A stretch of DNA of 64,000 bases from Candidatus Fermentibacter sp. (GTDB lineage Bacteria > Fermentibacterota > Fermentibacteria > Fermentibacterales > Fermentibacteraceae). Positions 12,228 through 20,508 of the stretch are shown piece after piece. Position numbers and translations under genes: made by a program. The notes beneath the pieces are model-generated. The model had not been told where the DNA came from and searched no databases. It worked only from the letters and a program-made list of their open reading frames with translations. Positions within the stretch are counted from its first letter, which is position 1, and each line of letters begins with the position of its first letter. The stretch is taken from positions 21,006 to 85,005 of the forward strand of contig JAUCPW010000047.1 of assembly GCA_030373045.1 (NCBI GenBank), written 5' to 3'.

Positions 12228-12849
12228 CAGCCCGGCAGCCGGAGAGGCTCCTCTCGGCATCCGGTTCCCGGAGGCTTTCCGGGATGCCGCCGGGAGCTTC
12301 ATGGAGATGATCCGGGAGAGGAACCGGGTCATGAACCTTGTCGGGCCCGGCGAGACGGGACGGCTGTGGGAAAGGCACGTTCTCGAGTCTGCCGCCTTCT
12401 CCCTGCTGCTCGATCCATCGAAGCCCGTGGCGGACATCGGATCGGGTGCCGGATTCCCGGGGATGGTGCTCGCCATGCTCGGTTTCGATGTGATCCTGCT
12501 CGAGCCGCGCAGGAACAGGGCGCTCTTCCTCGAGTATGCCGCCGGCAGGCTGGGCCTCGGGAATGTTTCGGTCATCAGGAGCAGGCTCGAGGACTGGCCC
12601 GGGACTGCCCCGCAGTTCACCGCCCGGTCCCTCATGCCGGCCGGAGAGCTGGTCCGGCTCCTCGAAGAACTCGGTCATTCGTGCTCCGTCACGGTCAGGG
12701 TGCCCCCCGGGGAATCCGCGATGCCGGGCTGCGTGCGTACGCTGGATCTTCCCGTCCCTCCGCTTGACCGCCCGGGGGTTCTTGTGCAGTATCGCATTCC
12801 GATCGTGCGGCCGTACGAGGCCGGAAGCACCCGAAAGGCCACTCCATGA
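12205..12849 (+). CDS. rsmG: 16S rRNA (guanine-N7) methyltransferase RsmG (GidB)
   Basis: Methylates G527 of 16S rRNA using S-adenosylmethionine (E. coli numbering, family knowledge). 214 residues with the motif NLVGPGETGRLWERHVLES and the SAM-binding VADIGSGAGFPGMVLAML, both diagnostic of GidB. The start is GTG at 12205, 23 bases inside mnmG, with GAGG upstream; the start codon is part of a parS palindrome. Its stop overlaps the parA start as ATGA. Confidence 0.92.
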   Translation: MERRQASDSPAAGEAPLGIRFPEAFRDAAGSFMEMIRERNRVMNLVGPGETGRLWERHVLESAAFSLLLDPSKPVADIGSGAGFPGMVLAMLGFDVILLEPRRNRALFLEYAAGRLGLGNVSVIRSRLEDWPGTAPQFTARSLMPAGELVRLLEELGHSCSVTVRVPPGESAMPGCVRTLDLPVPPLDRPGVLVQYRIPIVRPYEAGSTRKATP

Positions 12850-13604
12850 GCAGGATCATCTCCGTATCGAATCAGAAGGGCGGCGTCGGAAAGACCACCA
12901 CCGTGATCAATCTCGCAGCCAGCCTCGCCGCATTCGAGAAGGATGTCCTCGTCGTGGACCTCGATCCGCAGGCCAACGCCACCAGCGGCATGGGCCTGCC
13001 CCTTCCGTCCCCGAAGAACATACATGCTCTCCTCGCCGGCCTCGCCGGCTTCGACGGGTCCGTGGTCGAGACCGGGTTCGAGGGGATGTCGGCGATCCCG
13101 GGTTCGAGGGATCTGGCCGGCCTCGAGATAGACCTGGCCTCGCAGAAGGGCAGGGAGTTCTTCCTCCGCGACAGGCTGAGGGTCCCCGAAATGGACAGGT
13201 TCGACTTCGTGCTGATAGACTGTCCTCCATCGCTCGGCCTGCTGACGATCAACGCGCTCGTGGCCGCCGACTCGGTGCTGCTCCCTCTCCAGAGCGAGTA
13301 TTATGCCCTCGAGGGCCTGTCCCACCTCCTCGACACGATCCGGAGAGTCCGTCAGCTCTGGAATCCCGCCATCACCATGGAGGGGGTCCTGCTCACTATG
13401 TACGACAGGCGCCTGAAGCTCAGCAGGGAGGTGGAGGCGGACGCGGAGGACCATCTCAGCGAGATGCTCCTCGGGACCAGGATACCCAGGAACGTACGTC
13501 TCAGCGAGGCTCCCAGCTTCGGCAAGCCCGTCCTTCACTACGATGTCGAATCACCCGGCGCGAGATGCTATCTGCAGCTCGCCGAGGAGCTTATTTCGAG
13601 ATGA
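12846..13604 (+). CDS. parA: Chromosome-partitioning ATPase ParA (Soj)
   Basis: A 252-residue Walker-type ATPase that uses the nucleoid as a matrix to move ParB-parS complexes. It has the deviant Walker A KGGVGKTTTVINLA, the switch motif VVDLDPQANAT and a Walker B-like VLIDCPPSLGLL. The length is that of chromosomal ParA without an N-terminal regulator domain. The start is ATG at 12846, overlapping the rsmG stop by 4 bases; parB follows after 43 bases. Two parS-like sites lie upstream. Confidence 0.96.
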   Translation: MSRIISVSNQKGGVGKTTTVINLAASLAAFEKDVLVVDLDPQANATSGMGLPLPSPKNIHALLAGLAGFDGSVVETGFEGMSAIPGSRDLAGLEIDLASQKGREFFLRDRLRVPEMDRFDFVLIDCPPSLGLLTINALVAADSVLLPLQSEYYALEGLSHLLDTIRRVRQLWNPAITMEGVLLTMYDRRLKLSREVEADAEDHLSEMLLGTRIPRNVRLSEAPSFGKPVLHYDVESPGARCYLQLAEELISR

Positions 13605-13647
13605 TGCCGATCACGCACGGGATATCAAGGGCGGGCGGTGAACAGCC

Positions 13648-14496
13648 ATGACGCAGTTGAGGAAGAGGGCCCTGGGCAGGGGGCTCGAGGCGCTTCTCCC
13701 GTCAGTCGATCCGGCGGAACCCGGGCAGGTGGCTTCGGTCGACGTGGACCGGATCGAACCCAACCCCCACCAGCCGAGACGTGAATGGGACGAAGCGGAC
13801 CTCCGCTCGCTCAGCGACTCGATCCGCGAGCAGGGAATACTCCAGCCGCTGGTTCTGAGGAAGCAGGGTCTCCGCTTCCAGGTGATCGCCGGGGAGAGGC
13901 GTCTCCGGGCTGCGCGGATGGCCGGGCTGAAGGAGGTCCCCGCCGTCATAAGGGAGGCGACGGACTCCCAGATGCTCGCCTGGGCGCTCGTCGAGAACAT
14001 CCAGCGCAGGGATCTCGGGCCGCTGGAGAAGGCGGAGGCCTTCAGCAGGCTCTCTACTACCTTCTCTCTGACCCAGGAGGAGATGGGCAGGCAGACCGGA
14101 CTGGACCGCTCGACCGTCTCCAACCTCGTGAGGCTGCTGGAGCTCCCCGACCCTGTCAAGACGATGCTTCGCGACGGCAGGCTCGCCATGGGGCACGGAA
14201 GGGCCCTCCTGGCCCTCCACGACGCCCGCACCATCGAAACCGCCGCCTCGCTGGCGGTCTCCAGGGACATGTCGGTGCGCCAGCTCGAGGAGCACGTGAG
14301 GAGAGCCTCCCGCCAGCCCGCGGCCCGGAAGGCGCAGAAGCCCGTCGCACCGGCGGTTGCCGATCTCCAGGAGAAGCTTACCCGCAGGCTCGCGGCCCGC
14401 GTCAGGATAAGGGACAGGGGGGGCCGGGGGAGCATGATCGTGGAGTACTCGTCTCTCTCGGATCTCGAGAGGATTCTGGAGATAATAGGTGGCTGA
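13648..14496 (+). CDS. parB: Chromosome-partitioning CTPase/DNA-binding protein ParB (Spo0J)
   Basis: A 282-residue ParB that binds parS and slides as a CTP-dependent clamp. The basic N-terminus RKRALGRGLEALLP is the usual ParA-interacting region. The CTPase core has NPHQPRREW, the GERRLRAARMAG box and ENIQRRDL. A helix-turn-helix (TQEEMGRQTGLDRSTVSNLVRLL) follows, then a C-terminal dimerisation segment. The start is ATG at 13648. It overlaps the next small gene by 8 bases. Confidence 0.96.
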   Translation: MTQLRKRALGRGLEALLPSVDPAEPGQVASVDVDRIEPNPHQPRREWDEADLRSLSDSIREQGILQPLVLRKQGLRFQVIAGERRLRAARMAGLKEVPAVIREATDSQMLAWALVENIQRRDLGPLEKAEAFSRLSTTFSLTQEEMGRQTGLDRSTVSNLVRLLELPDPVKTMLRDGRLAMGHGRALLALHDARTIETAASLAVSRDMSVRQLEEHVRRASRQPAARKAQKPVAPAVADLQEKLTRRLAARVRIRDRGGRGSMIVEYSSLSDLERILEIIGG

Positions 14497-14755
14497 GGAG
14501 GACCCGAGAGGCAGGCGCGAGGGCGCGCAGCCCGACTATCTCTTCAGGATGGCCTGGGAGGAGATAAACGAGCGCATGGCCAGGCTCAGGCTCGACCTGG
14601 AGATGTCGGAGAGGGGCGACATGGGTCTCGAGGCGAGGCAGGCCCTCGCGAGAGAGCTGGTGGATCTCCAGGAGACCGTCGATGCCTTCGCGGAGCGGTG
14701 GATGGACTTCGAGAGGAGGCGGAAGGCGCTCGAAGACAGGCTGAAGGAACCCTAG
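14489..14755 (+). CDS. Small coiled-coil protein downstream of parB, unknown function
   Basis: An 88-residue, highly charged protein, mostly alpha-helical, with heptad-like Leu and Ala spacing (for example ELVDLQETVDAFAERW). It has no signal peptide or membrane segment. The start is GTG at 14489, overlapping the parB stop, so it is probably translated with parB. The stop codon overlaps the stop of the convergent gene within one CTAG. I do not recognise the family; a chromosome-organisation role is suggested only by position. Confidence 0.6.
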   Translation: MAEEDPRGRREGAQPDYLFRMAWEEINERMARLRLDLEMSERGDMGLEARQALARELVDLQETVDAFAERWMDFERRRKALEDRLKEP

Positions 14756-15054
14756 CCCCTGCCCGCGTCCCTGCGTCCGCCCGTCCTGCCCGTGCCGACG
14801 GGCGTTTCCGTCTTCACATCCAGGTCGAACTCGTGGATGAGGGCTTCGTATCTCATGTGGAAGTGGAGCCAGAGATCGGCGAACAGGTCCACCTGGGAGG
14901 ACAGGCGGTCGAGTTCGTGCGAGATCTCGTCTGCGTCGACCTGTTCCGGCGAGCCCGGATCGCCCGTGCCCGCCGCCCTCGAGAGCTTCCTGAAGTTGCG
15001 GTCGACGCTCTCCCAGCCCTTCTCGAAGCATGTCTCGGCAAGGTAGTCCTTCAC
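14752..15054 (-). CDS. Small helical protein, unknown function
   Basis: 100 residues, starting VKDYLAETCFEKGWESVDRN, acidic in the middle, with aromatic-rich helices (DLFADLWLHFHMRYEAL) and a basic, Gly/Thr/Arg-rich tail. The start is GTG at 15054 with GGGAGGGGC upstream. A longer reading exists but would run into the ferredoxin promoter. It is convergent with the small parB-linked gene; both stops share the palindromic CTAG. The W-x-x-F/M pattern (DLWLHFHMRYEAL) loosely resembles the neighbour's ERWMDFERRRKAL, so the two may be distant relatives. Confidence 0.55.
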   Translation of the reverse strand: MKDYLAETCFEKGWESVDRNFRKLSRAAGTGDPGSPEQVDADEISHELDRLSSQVDLFADLWLHFHMRYEALIHEFDLDVKTETPVGTGRTGGRRDAGRG

Positions 15055-15120
15055 CGCCCCTCCCGGGTGATAGCATGCACAATTTTCCTGCCTCCGGCAT
15101 TCCAGCGCAAGGCCCCCGCG

Positions 15121-15150
15121 TTGACGGCGTTCTGAGCGCGCCGTTATAGT
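15121..15150 (+). promoter_or_regulatory. Sigma-70-type promoter of the ferredoxin gene
   Basis: TTGACG (15121-15126), 18 bases, TATAGT (15145-15150). It lies 26 bases upstream of the ferredoxin GTG start and rules out the earlier GTG at 15149, which falls inside the -10 box. Confidence 0.6.
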
Positions 15151-15175
15151 GCCGCACCACACGAAGGGAGCTGAC

Positions 15176-15343
15176 GTGGCGTACAAGATAGGCGACAAGT
15201 GCATAGCGTGCGGAACCTGCAAGGACGAGTGCCCGGTCGAGGCCATAAGCGAGGGCAAGCCGTACAAGATCGATGACAGCAAGTGCATCGACTGCGGCGC
15301 CTGCGCCTCGGTCTGCCCGGTTGAGGCGATCGAAGCCCCCTAG
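15176..15343 (+). CDS. Clostridial-type 2[4Fe-4S] ferredoxin
   Basis: A 55-residue electron carrier with two CxxCxxCxxxCP motifs (CIACGTCKDECP and CIDCGACASVCP), each binding one [4Fe-4S] cluster with the fourth ligand exchanged between halves. It is a low-potential cytoplasmic electron shuttle. It suits the ferredoxin-reducing indolepyruvate oxidoreductase encoded a few kilobases downstream, although it is not in that operon. The start is GTG at 15176 with GAAGGGAG upstream. It is transcribed alone. Confidence 0.95.
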   Translation: MAYKIGDKCIACGTCKDECPVEAISEGKPYKIDDSKCIDCGACASVCPVEAIEAP

Positions 15344-15370
15344 CCGGTTCGCGGCACGAATCGACGGACA

Positions 15371-15393
15371 CCGCCGGACCCAGCGTCCGGCGG
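15371..15393. terminator. GC-rich hairpin between ferredoxin and deacetylase genes
   Basis: Inverted repeat CCGCCGGAC (15371-15379) and GTCCGGCGG (15385-15393) with a 5-base loop, between two convergent genes. It lacks a clear T-tract, so termination is likely but not certain. Confidence 0.5.
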
Positions 15394-15399
15394 TTCCCG

Positions 15400-16281
15400 T
15401 TACGGGGGATCCATCCCCCGCGACGACTCCCGGCACAGCTCTGCCAGCGTGATGGAATCGAAACTCCCGAGCAGCCTCGAGAGAGCCCTCTGCATCCTCG
15501 GTCCGCTGCCCAGGCCCTGCCTGAGTCTGACGATCCAGGGGAATCCCGCCTCACCGTCGAAGGGGGTGTCGAACTCCCAGGGATGGGCGTAGAGCACCGG
15601 CGTCCTTCCGGCCGCACAGGCCCGCCGCAGGAGCCGGTGATGCACATGCATCGGCATGAAGCGCATCCATGCCCCTCCGGCCGCCGGAATCCTGAGCCCG
15701 AACACGGGCACGGAGGCAAGGGGCAGTTCGAGCAGGGCGCCGCCTTCGAGCCGGTACGGGATCAGGGGAGCGGCAGGGATGCCGTATCTGATCCTGGGGA
15801 TGGGGAAGACGCTGCTGTCGTAAAGGAAGCCTGCAGACGACAGTTCTTCGGCGACCCAGGCGGAGTTCCGTTCGGTGACGCTGAAGCTCGGCGCCCGGTA
15901 GCCCCTCGGAAGGGGCAGCGAAAGCCTCGACCATGTCTCGAGGCACCTCCCGATGTCCGCCCTGAAGGCTACGCGGTCCATCGAGATAAGGCTTCCGTGG
16001 GCCCACCCGTGGCAGGCCAGCTCGTTCCCCGATCCCGTCACGGCCTCCCCGATCGAGGGCTCCGCCTCGAGGAGATCGCCCAGCACGAAGAAGGTGGCCC
16101 TGGCCCCGTACTCCGTCAGCATGTCGATCAGCCCGTCGACTAGGCCGGGGGATCTCCTGCGCCTTCGAGACGACAGAGGCGCGAAGCCGCCCGTGCAGAC
16201 CGCGGCGGTCTGGAACCACTCCTCGACGTCTATGCTCATGGCTACTCTGCGAGAAATGCCACAGGCGGCATCGTCTCTCAC
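15400..16281 (-). CDS. Polysaccharide deacetylase (NodB-homology, DUF3473-like)
   Basis: About 293 residues of NodB-type carbohydrate deacetylase. Motifs in order: SIDVEEWF (metal Asp, in the form seen in exopolysaccharide-linked DUF3473 deacetylases), CHGWAH (metal His pair), RGYRAPSFSV, DSSVFP, and YAHPWEFD near the C-terminus. It removes acyl groups from amino sugars of a glycan. The start chosen is GTG at 16281, with GGAGG about 11 bases upstream and a GTGA overlap with the 29-codon ORF before it. Upstream in the operon lies a formyltransferase, so a formyl-sugar deformylation role (as for ArnD) is possible but unproven. Confidence 0.82.
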   Translation of the reverse strand: MRDDAACGISRRVAMSIDVEEWFQTAAVCTGGFAPLSSRRRRRSPGLVDGLIDMLTEYGARATFFVLGDLLEAEPSIGEAVTGSGNELACHGWAHGSLISMDRVAFRADIGRCLETWSRLSLPLPRGYRAPSFSVTERNSAWVAEELSSAGFLYDSSVFPIPRIRYGIPAAPLIPYRLEGGALLELPLASVPVFGLRIPAAGGAWMRFMPMHVHHRLLRRACAAGRTPVLYAHPWEFDTPFDGEAGFPWIVRLRQGLGSGPRMQRALSRLLGSFDSITLAELCRESSRGMDPP

Positions 16282-16367
16282 AAGACGAGCCCTCCTCTGA
16301 ATCCGTACTCCGCGTCGGAACTCATGGCCAGTCGGCGCGACATGCCACGGGATTCGCCGTTCCTCAC
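16278..16367 (-). CDS. 29-residue leader ORF resembling the deacetylase N-terminus
   Basis: A short ORF with GTG start at 16367 overlapping the formyltransferase stop (GTGA), and a TGA stop overlapping the deacetylase start (GTGA). Its product, beginning MRNGESRGMSRRLAMSSD, aligns with the start of the deacetylase, MRDDAACGISRRVAMSID, at about half of the positions. This suggests a partial tandem duplication of the deacetylase 5' end. It may act as a translational coupling leader or be a relic. No function is known. Confidence 0.5.
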   Translation of the reverse strand: MRNGESRGMSRRLAMSSDAEYGFRGGLVL

Positions 16368-17176
16368 CAGATGCGCCCTCCCCTGCGCCTGAACTCGGCG
16401 ACGTCTTCCTTCGTGGGGAAGCCGTTCCTCGATCCCTCGCAGGATGGATTCGGACGTGTCGTCCAGGAGCCTTCGGCAACCATCAGGAGGCCTTCGGTGA
16501 CCATTTCCGCCCCTGTCTGCTTGCACCGGCGTATCAGGGAATGGAGGGAGGTCGTCCGGCGGGAGACCGGGATCTCCCTCTGGAGGAGGATCTCCCCTCC
16601 ATCCAGCTCGGCGGTCATGAGGTGCAGCGTCACTCCGGCGCGGGGCGGTTCCGAGAAGAGGGACCAGAAGGTCGGCAGCATCCCCCTGTTCACGGGGAGC
16701 AGGGCGGAGTGGAGATTCAGCGCGCAGATCGAAGGGATGGCCAGGGTCACCGGCCGGAGGATCTGCGGGCAGGCGATCGATACGATGACATCGGGCTCGA
16801 GGGCTTCCAGGACAGCCCTGCCCGCTTCGGAGTTCACACGGTCGATCGTGATGAAATCCGCCCCCGTCCTCGAGGCCGCCTGCGCCAGGGAATGGGGGGA
16901 GGCAGTTGGCGCGCGAAGCGCCGCTAGGATCTTCAGGAGGATCATCCACGACCCTCTCGCTGCGAATCCCAGAGGGCCGTAGAGGCCCAGGTACCGCGAG
17001 GAGTTCCTTCGGATGTCCCGCAGGGAGGCATGGCCGCCAAGCGATGCAACGGTGAAACGCCATCCCGGCAGGGACTCGACGATGCTCGCGACGGTCCGGG
17101 GGATCTCGAAGGGCTCGTCATCGCACAGCAGCACGACCCGGAGGCAGGGTCCGCCGGGGGATGGAGCCCGGGTCAA
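16364..17176 (-). CDS. Formyltransferase-family protein (Fmt/ArnA-N fold)
   Basis: About 270 residues. The middle shows the formyltransferase core: ALNLHSALLPVNRGMLPTFW (the N-x-H loop and substrate region), followed by GVTLHLMTAELDGGEILLQ, which matches the conserved end of the Formyl_trans_N domain. The enzyme would transfer a formyl group from 10-formyl-tetrahydrofolate to an amine. The Asn-x-x-Ser pattern replaces the usual Asn-x-His-Pro-Ser, so activity is likely but not certain. The start is TTG at 17176, overlapping the upstream membrane-protein stop as TTGA. Genomic pairing with a NodB deacetylase suggests a sugar rather than a tRNA substrate. Confidence 0.72.
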   Translation of the reverse strand: MTRAPSPGGPCLRVVLLCDDEPFEIPRTVASIVESLPGWRFTVASLGGHASLRDIRRNSSRYLGLYGPLGFAARGSWMILLKILAALRAPTASPHSLAQAASRTGADFITIDRVNSEAGRAVLEALEPDVIVSIACPQILRPVTLAIPSICALNLHSALLPVNRGMLPTFWSLFSEPPRAGVTLHLMTAELDGGEILLQREIPVSRRTTSLHSLIRRCKQTGAEMVTEGLLMVAEGSWTTRPNPSCEGSRNGFPTKEDVAEFRRRGGRIW

Positions 17177-17676
17177 GCCGACGGGCCGTCCGGCCTGGCG
17201 GCGAGGGCGAAGAGGTAGAACAGGCCCAGTATCAGAGTCAGGGCGGTGTAGAAGATCGGGGAGAGGAAGGCCGAACCGAGAGCCCAGAAGCCGAGCAGCA
17301 GGGGGCCGGCAGTCCTGAAATGTGCGCCTGCCGACAGACGCCTCGAGGCCGGCCGCTTCTTCATCCCGGCGAACAGATCCTCCGCGAAGCTGAAGAGGAC
17401 GATGGAGATGGCGACCAGCGGCAGATGGAGGAAGACCCCGCCAGCCAGAGCCGAAGAATCTATGCAGGCGGCCGCGGCCGTCACCAGCGGGAGAAGCAGC
17501 ATCCCTGCGACGAGGAAGAGGAAGCCGAGCCTGATGTGATCGTCGCAGTCGCAGACAACTCCACGGGCCTCCCTGGCCGCCAGCAGGCGGGAGAGGAGCA
17601 GCCTGGACAGCCTGAAAAGCGCCATCATCGCTGCCACTACCAACAGAACGATTCCGTAATCGGTCAGTCTCTGCAC
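17173..17676 (-). CDS. Multi-pass membrane protein, unknown function
   Basis: 167 residues with about four hydrophobic segments (roughly residues 8-28, 49-67, 78-100 and 120-160) separated by short loops, including the pair VVCDCDD near the first loop. The start is GTG at 17676. The stop overlaps the formyltransferase start. I do not recognise the family. Its place between a HAD phosphatase and two glycan-modifying enzymes suggests an envelope role. Confidence 0.6.
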   Translation of the reverse strand: MQRLTDYGIVLLVVAAMMALFRLSRLLLSRLLAAREARGVVCDCDDHIRLGFLFLVAGMLLLPLVTAAAACIDSSALAGGVFLHLPLVAISIVLFSFAEDLFAGMKKRPASRRLSAGAHFRTAGPLLLGFWALGSAFLSPIFYTALTLILGLFYLFALAARPDGPSA

Positions 17677-17769
17677 CTGCCCACACCCTCCGTCGTTCCG
17701 GGCATTATCACGAAGTGAGGCTCCGCGGGCAAGCCGGACCGGTACGGGGAGGGCCGGCCCGAGGCGGGA

Positions 17770-18462
17770 TCAGGGTCCGAGAAGCGGCAGCAGGCCGGAT
17801 ATGCCGTCCAGTGAGAAATCGGCATCGAGAGCTTCGCCTGCGTTGTGCGGCGCCCTGACGAGAACCGGCCTGAAGCCCCCCCGCCGGGCCGCCTCGAGCC
17901 CCTTCCATGCGTCCTCGAAGACCAGGGTGGATCCCGGAGGGGAGCCGATTGCATGAGCAGCAGCCAGGAAGATGTCCGGGCAGGGTTTGCGCGGGAGCGA
18001 CTCTCCGCCGATGACAGGCGGCACCGGGGCTCCGGCCCGCATCAGGATGCCCTCCACCAGGCGGGAATCCGTGTTGGAGGCGATGGCGAACCTCCCGGCG
18101 AATACGGACGAAGAGAGGATCTCGAGGACGTAAGCCGCACCCGGCATGAGTCCGATCGCTCCGGAGAGGCAGAACGCCTCGTATGCGCGCTTCTGCAGGG
18201 AGGTCGCGCGGGCTTCGTCGATGCCCTGGCCGCCGTGCCTCGAGATGTGCCCCGGGAGTCCCTCGCCGAGGGAGGTCCAGTGGCGGAAGTACTCCTCCTC
18301 CGGGATGGAGACGCCCCAGGGCGCGAGAGCCTCGTTCCAGGAGGCCATGTAGAGGCGCTCGCTGTCGGCGATGACGCCGTCGAAGTCGAACAGCAGCCCG
18401 CCGGCCCGAAGGAGGTCGGCCCCGGTGAGCGGCGTGCACGGTTCTGGCCCGATCCCGTTCAT
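17770..18462 (-). CDS. HAD-superfamily phosphatase (beta-phosphoglucomutase-like)
   Basis: 230 residues. Motif I LLFDFDGVIADSE holds the nucleophile and acid/base Asp; motif II IASNT; motif III Lys in PRKPCPD; motif IV VFEDAWKGLEAA. The alpha-helical cap between motifs I and II is the C1 type seen in beta-phosphoglucomutases and sugar-phosphate phosphatases. It is cytosolic, with the substrate unknown. The start is ATG at 18462. It heads the minus-strand set and is divergent from the phosphate acyltransferase gene. Confidence 0.82.
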   Translation of the reverse strand: MNGIGPEPCTPLTGADLLRAGGLLFDFDGVIADSERLYMASWNEALAPWGVSIPEEEYFRHWTSLGEGLPGHISRHGGQGIDEARATSLQKRAYEAFCLSGAIGLMPGAAYVLEILSSSVFAGRFAIASNTDSRLVEGILMRAGAPVPPVIGGESLPRKPCPDIFLAAAHAIGSPPGSTLVFEDAWKGLEAARRGGFRPVLVRAPHNAGEALDADFSLDGISGLLPLLGP

Positions 18463-18529
18463 GTGCCCATAATAACCCGCTGGCTACGAACGGGTGATTC
18501 CCGTCCGCCCCAAATCCGGGAGGGGTGCA

Positions 18530-19420
18530 TTGTACGAGAACTTCGCACAGATCAGGCAGGCGGCGCGAGACAACAAGGGGGCCCGGGCGGCCGTACCCAT
18601 GGGGCATGACGAGGCCTCCCTCGAGGCTCTCAACATGGCGGCGGAGGAGGACATCGCCACATCGGTCGTCTTCGCTCCCCGGGCGCTCGTGGAGGAGACC
18701 GTCGGCAGAACGGGGTTGAAGCTCCATCCATCCATCGAGATCGCGGATGTGGCTACCGAGGCCGACGCCGCCATCGAAGCCGTGAAGTGCGTCAGCGGAG
18801 GCGGGGCCACGATCCTCATGAAGGGTCTCCTCAAGACGTCCGGGTTCCTCAAGGCCGTCCTGGACAGGGAGCACGGCCTCCGCACGGGCAGGGTCCTGAG
18901 CCACGTGGCCGTGGTCCACGTCCCGAAGCAGGACAGGCTCGTGGCGATCACCGACGGGGGCATGATCCCCAGGCCCACCGCCGAGCAGGTGGTGCAGATC
19001 GTCCAGAACGCCGCCGGCGTGATGGTCAGGCTGGGTTGCGGCACACCCAGGGCCGCCCTCCTGGCAGCCGTGGAGGTAGAGGACGAGAACCTGCCCGAGA
19101 CATCGCTCTTCGCGTCGATTGCGCGAAACGGCATCGAGGGCGTCCACGTCCAGGGGCCGCTCGCGGTGGATGGAGCCATGGACCCGGAAGCAGCTGCCAT
19201 AAAGAAGATCACGGGCGAGGTCGCGGGGCGGGCGAACATCCTCGTGACCCCCGACCTTTCGTGCGGCAACATCTTCGCGAAGGCCTTCATGTACATGACC
19301 GACACCGAGGTGGGGGGGATGATCGCCGGAGCCGCGGCCCCGGTGGTCATGCTGTCCCGCTCCGACGCCGCGCGCACCAAGCTGAACTCGCTCGCGCTCG
19401 GCGTCGTGACGGGAGCCTGA
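18530..19420 (+). CDS. ptb: Phosphate acyltransferase (phosphate butyryl/acetyltransferase family)
   Basis: About 296 residues of the Pta/Ptb family: acyl-CoA plus phosphate gives acyl phosphate plus CoA. Visible family features are MGHDEASLEAL, GGGATILMKGLLKTSGFLKAVL and the C-terminal TPDLSCGNIFAKAFMY and GGMIAGAAAPVVMLSRSD. The length matches Ptb rather than Pta. The start is TTG at 18530 with GGGAGGGG upstream. One base separates its stop from the kinase start. The substrate is probably a branched or aromatic acyl-CoA produced by the downstream oxidoreductase; this is inference. Confidence 0.88.
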   Translation: MYENFAQIRQAARDNKGARAAVPMGHDEASLEALNMAAEEDIATSVVFAPRALVEETVGRTGLKLHPSIEIADVATEADAAIEAVKCVSGGGATILMKGLLKTSGFLKAVLDREHGLRTGRVLSHVAVVHVPKQDRLVAITDGGMIPRPTAEQVVQIVQNAAGVMVRLGCGTPRAALLAAVEVEDENLPETSLFASIARNGIEGVHVQGPLAVDGAMDPEAAAIKKITGEVAGRANILVTPDLSCGNIFAKAFMYMTDTEVGGMIAGAAAPVVMLSRSDAARTKLNSLALGVVTGA

Positions 19421-19421
19421 T

Positions 19422-20495
19422 ATGGAGAGGCTCGTCCTGGCGCTGAACCCCGGCGGGACTTCGACGAAGTTCGGAGTCTACAGGGAGGGGGAGCCCCTCT
19501 TCGAGGAGTCCGTGCGGCACCTCCCCGAGGAGCTCGCCGCCCTGGGGCCGACGATGAACCAGACGGTGCCGAGGCGTGACCTCGTGCTCGCCGCTCTCGC
19601 GGAGAAGGGGTTCGACATGTCGGGCCTCGCCGCCGTGGTGGGCCGCGGGGGCACGTTCAAGCCCCTGCAGGCCGGCACCTACCGTGTGAACCGGAAGCTG
19701 CTCGACGACATAACGGATGGATCGACGCTCCAGGCCGACCACCCGAGCAACCTCGGAGCCCCCCTCGCCTGGGCGGTCGCCGAACCGCTGGGGCTCCCCT
19801 CCTATTTCGTCGACCCGGTCTGCGTCGACGAGATGATCGACGAGGCCAGGCCCTCCGGGCATCCTCTGCTGCCGAGGAAGAGCCTCAGCCACGCCCTCAA
19901 CATCCGCATGGTGGCCTACAAGGCCGCCTCCGAGCTCGGGAGGCCTCTGTCCGACCTCAACATGGTGGTGCTCCACCTCGGCAGCGGGGTCAGCGTGAAC
20001 GCGATCCGGAAGGGCCGGATGATCGACACGAACAACGCCAACGACGGCGGGCCGTTCAGCTCGCAGAGGACAGGCTCCCTCCCCGTCACCGGGCTCGTCG
20101 ACCTCTGCTTCGGGGGAGGATACGAGAAGAAGCAGCTCCAGCGGATGTTCCTCAAGGAAGGCGGCCTTATGGCCTATCTCGGCATCGACCATGTCGGGGA
20201 GGCCTTCACCAGGGCGTCGAAGGGGGATGCGGAAGCGGATCGCGTCCTGAGGGCGATGGTCTACCAGTTCGTGAAGGAGGGGGGGGCGATGGCCGCCGCC
20301 CTCCGCGGAGAAGTCGACTGCGTGGTGATTACCGGTGGCATGGCCCACAACGGCTGGGTCGTGGAAGAGATCACGAAGGGCCTCTCCTTCCTGGGAAGGG
20401 TCATGACCTTCCCGGGCGAGGCGGAGCTCGAGGCGCTCGTACGCGGTGTCCTCAGGGTCCTCGACGGGATCGAGGAAGTCAGGACTTACAACTAG
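19422..20495 (+). CDS. buk: Butyrate kinase-type acyl kinase
   Basis: 357 residues of the ASKHA acetate/butyrate kinase family: acyl phosphate plus ADP gives acid plus ATP. It has the phosphate-1 motif LALNPGGTSTKFGVY, VVGRGGTFKPLQAGTYRVN, a phosphate-2 motif VVLHLGSGVSVNAI and CVVITGGMAHN near the end. The arrangement matches butyrate kinase rather than acetate kinase. The start is ATG at 19422. With the acyltransferase before it, it gives substrate-level phosphorylation. Confidence 0.92.
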   Translation: MERLVLALNPGGTSTKFGVYREGEPLFEESVRHLPEELAALGPTMNQTVPRRDLVLAALAEKGFDMSGLAAVVGRGGTFKPLQAGTYRVNRKLLDDITDGSTLQADHPSNLGAPLAWAVAEPLGLPSYFVDPVCVDEMIDEARPSGHPLLPRKSLSHALNIRMVAYKAASELGRPLSDLNMVVLHLGSGVSVNAIRKGRMIDTNNANDGGPFSSQRTGSLPVTGLVDLCFGGGYEKKQLQRMFLKEGGLMAYLGIDHVGEAFTRASKGDAEADRVLRAMVYQFVKEGGAMAAALRGEVDCVVITGGMAHNGWVVEEITKGLSFLGRVMTFPGEAELEALVRGVLRVLDGIEEVRTYN

Positions 20496-20508
20496 CCCGG
20501 AGGGGTGC

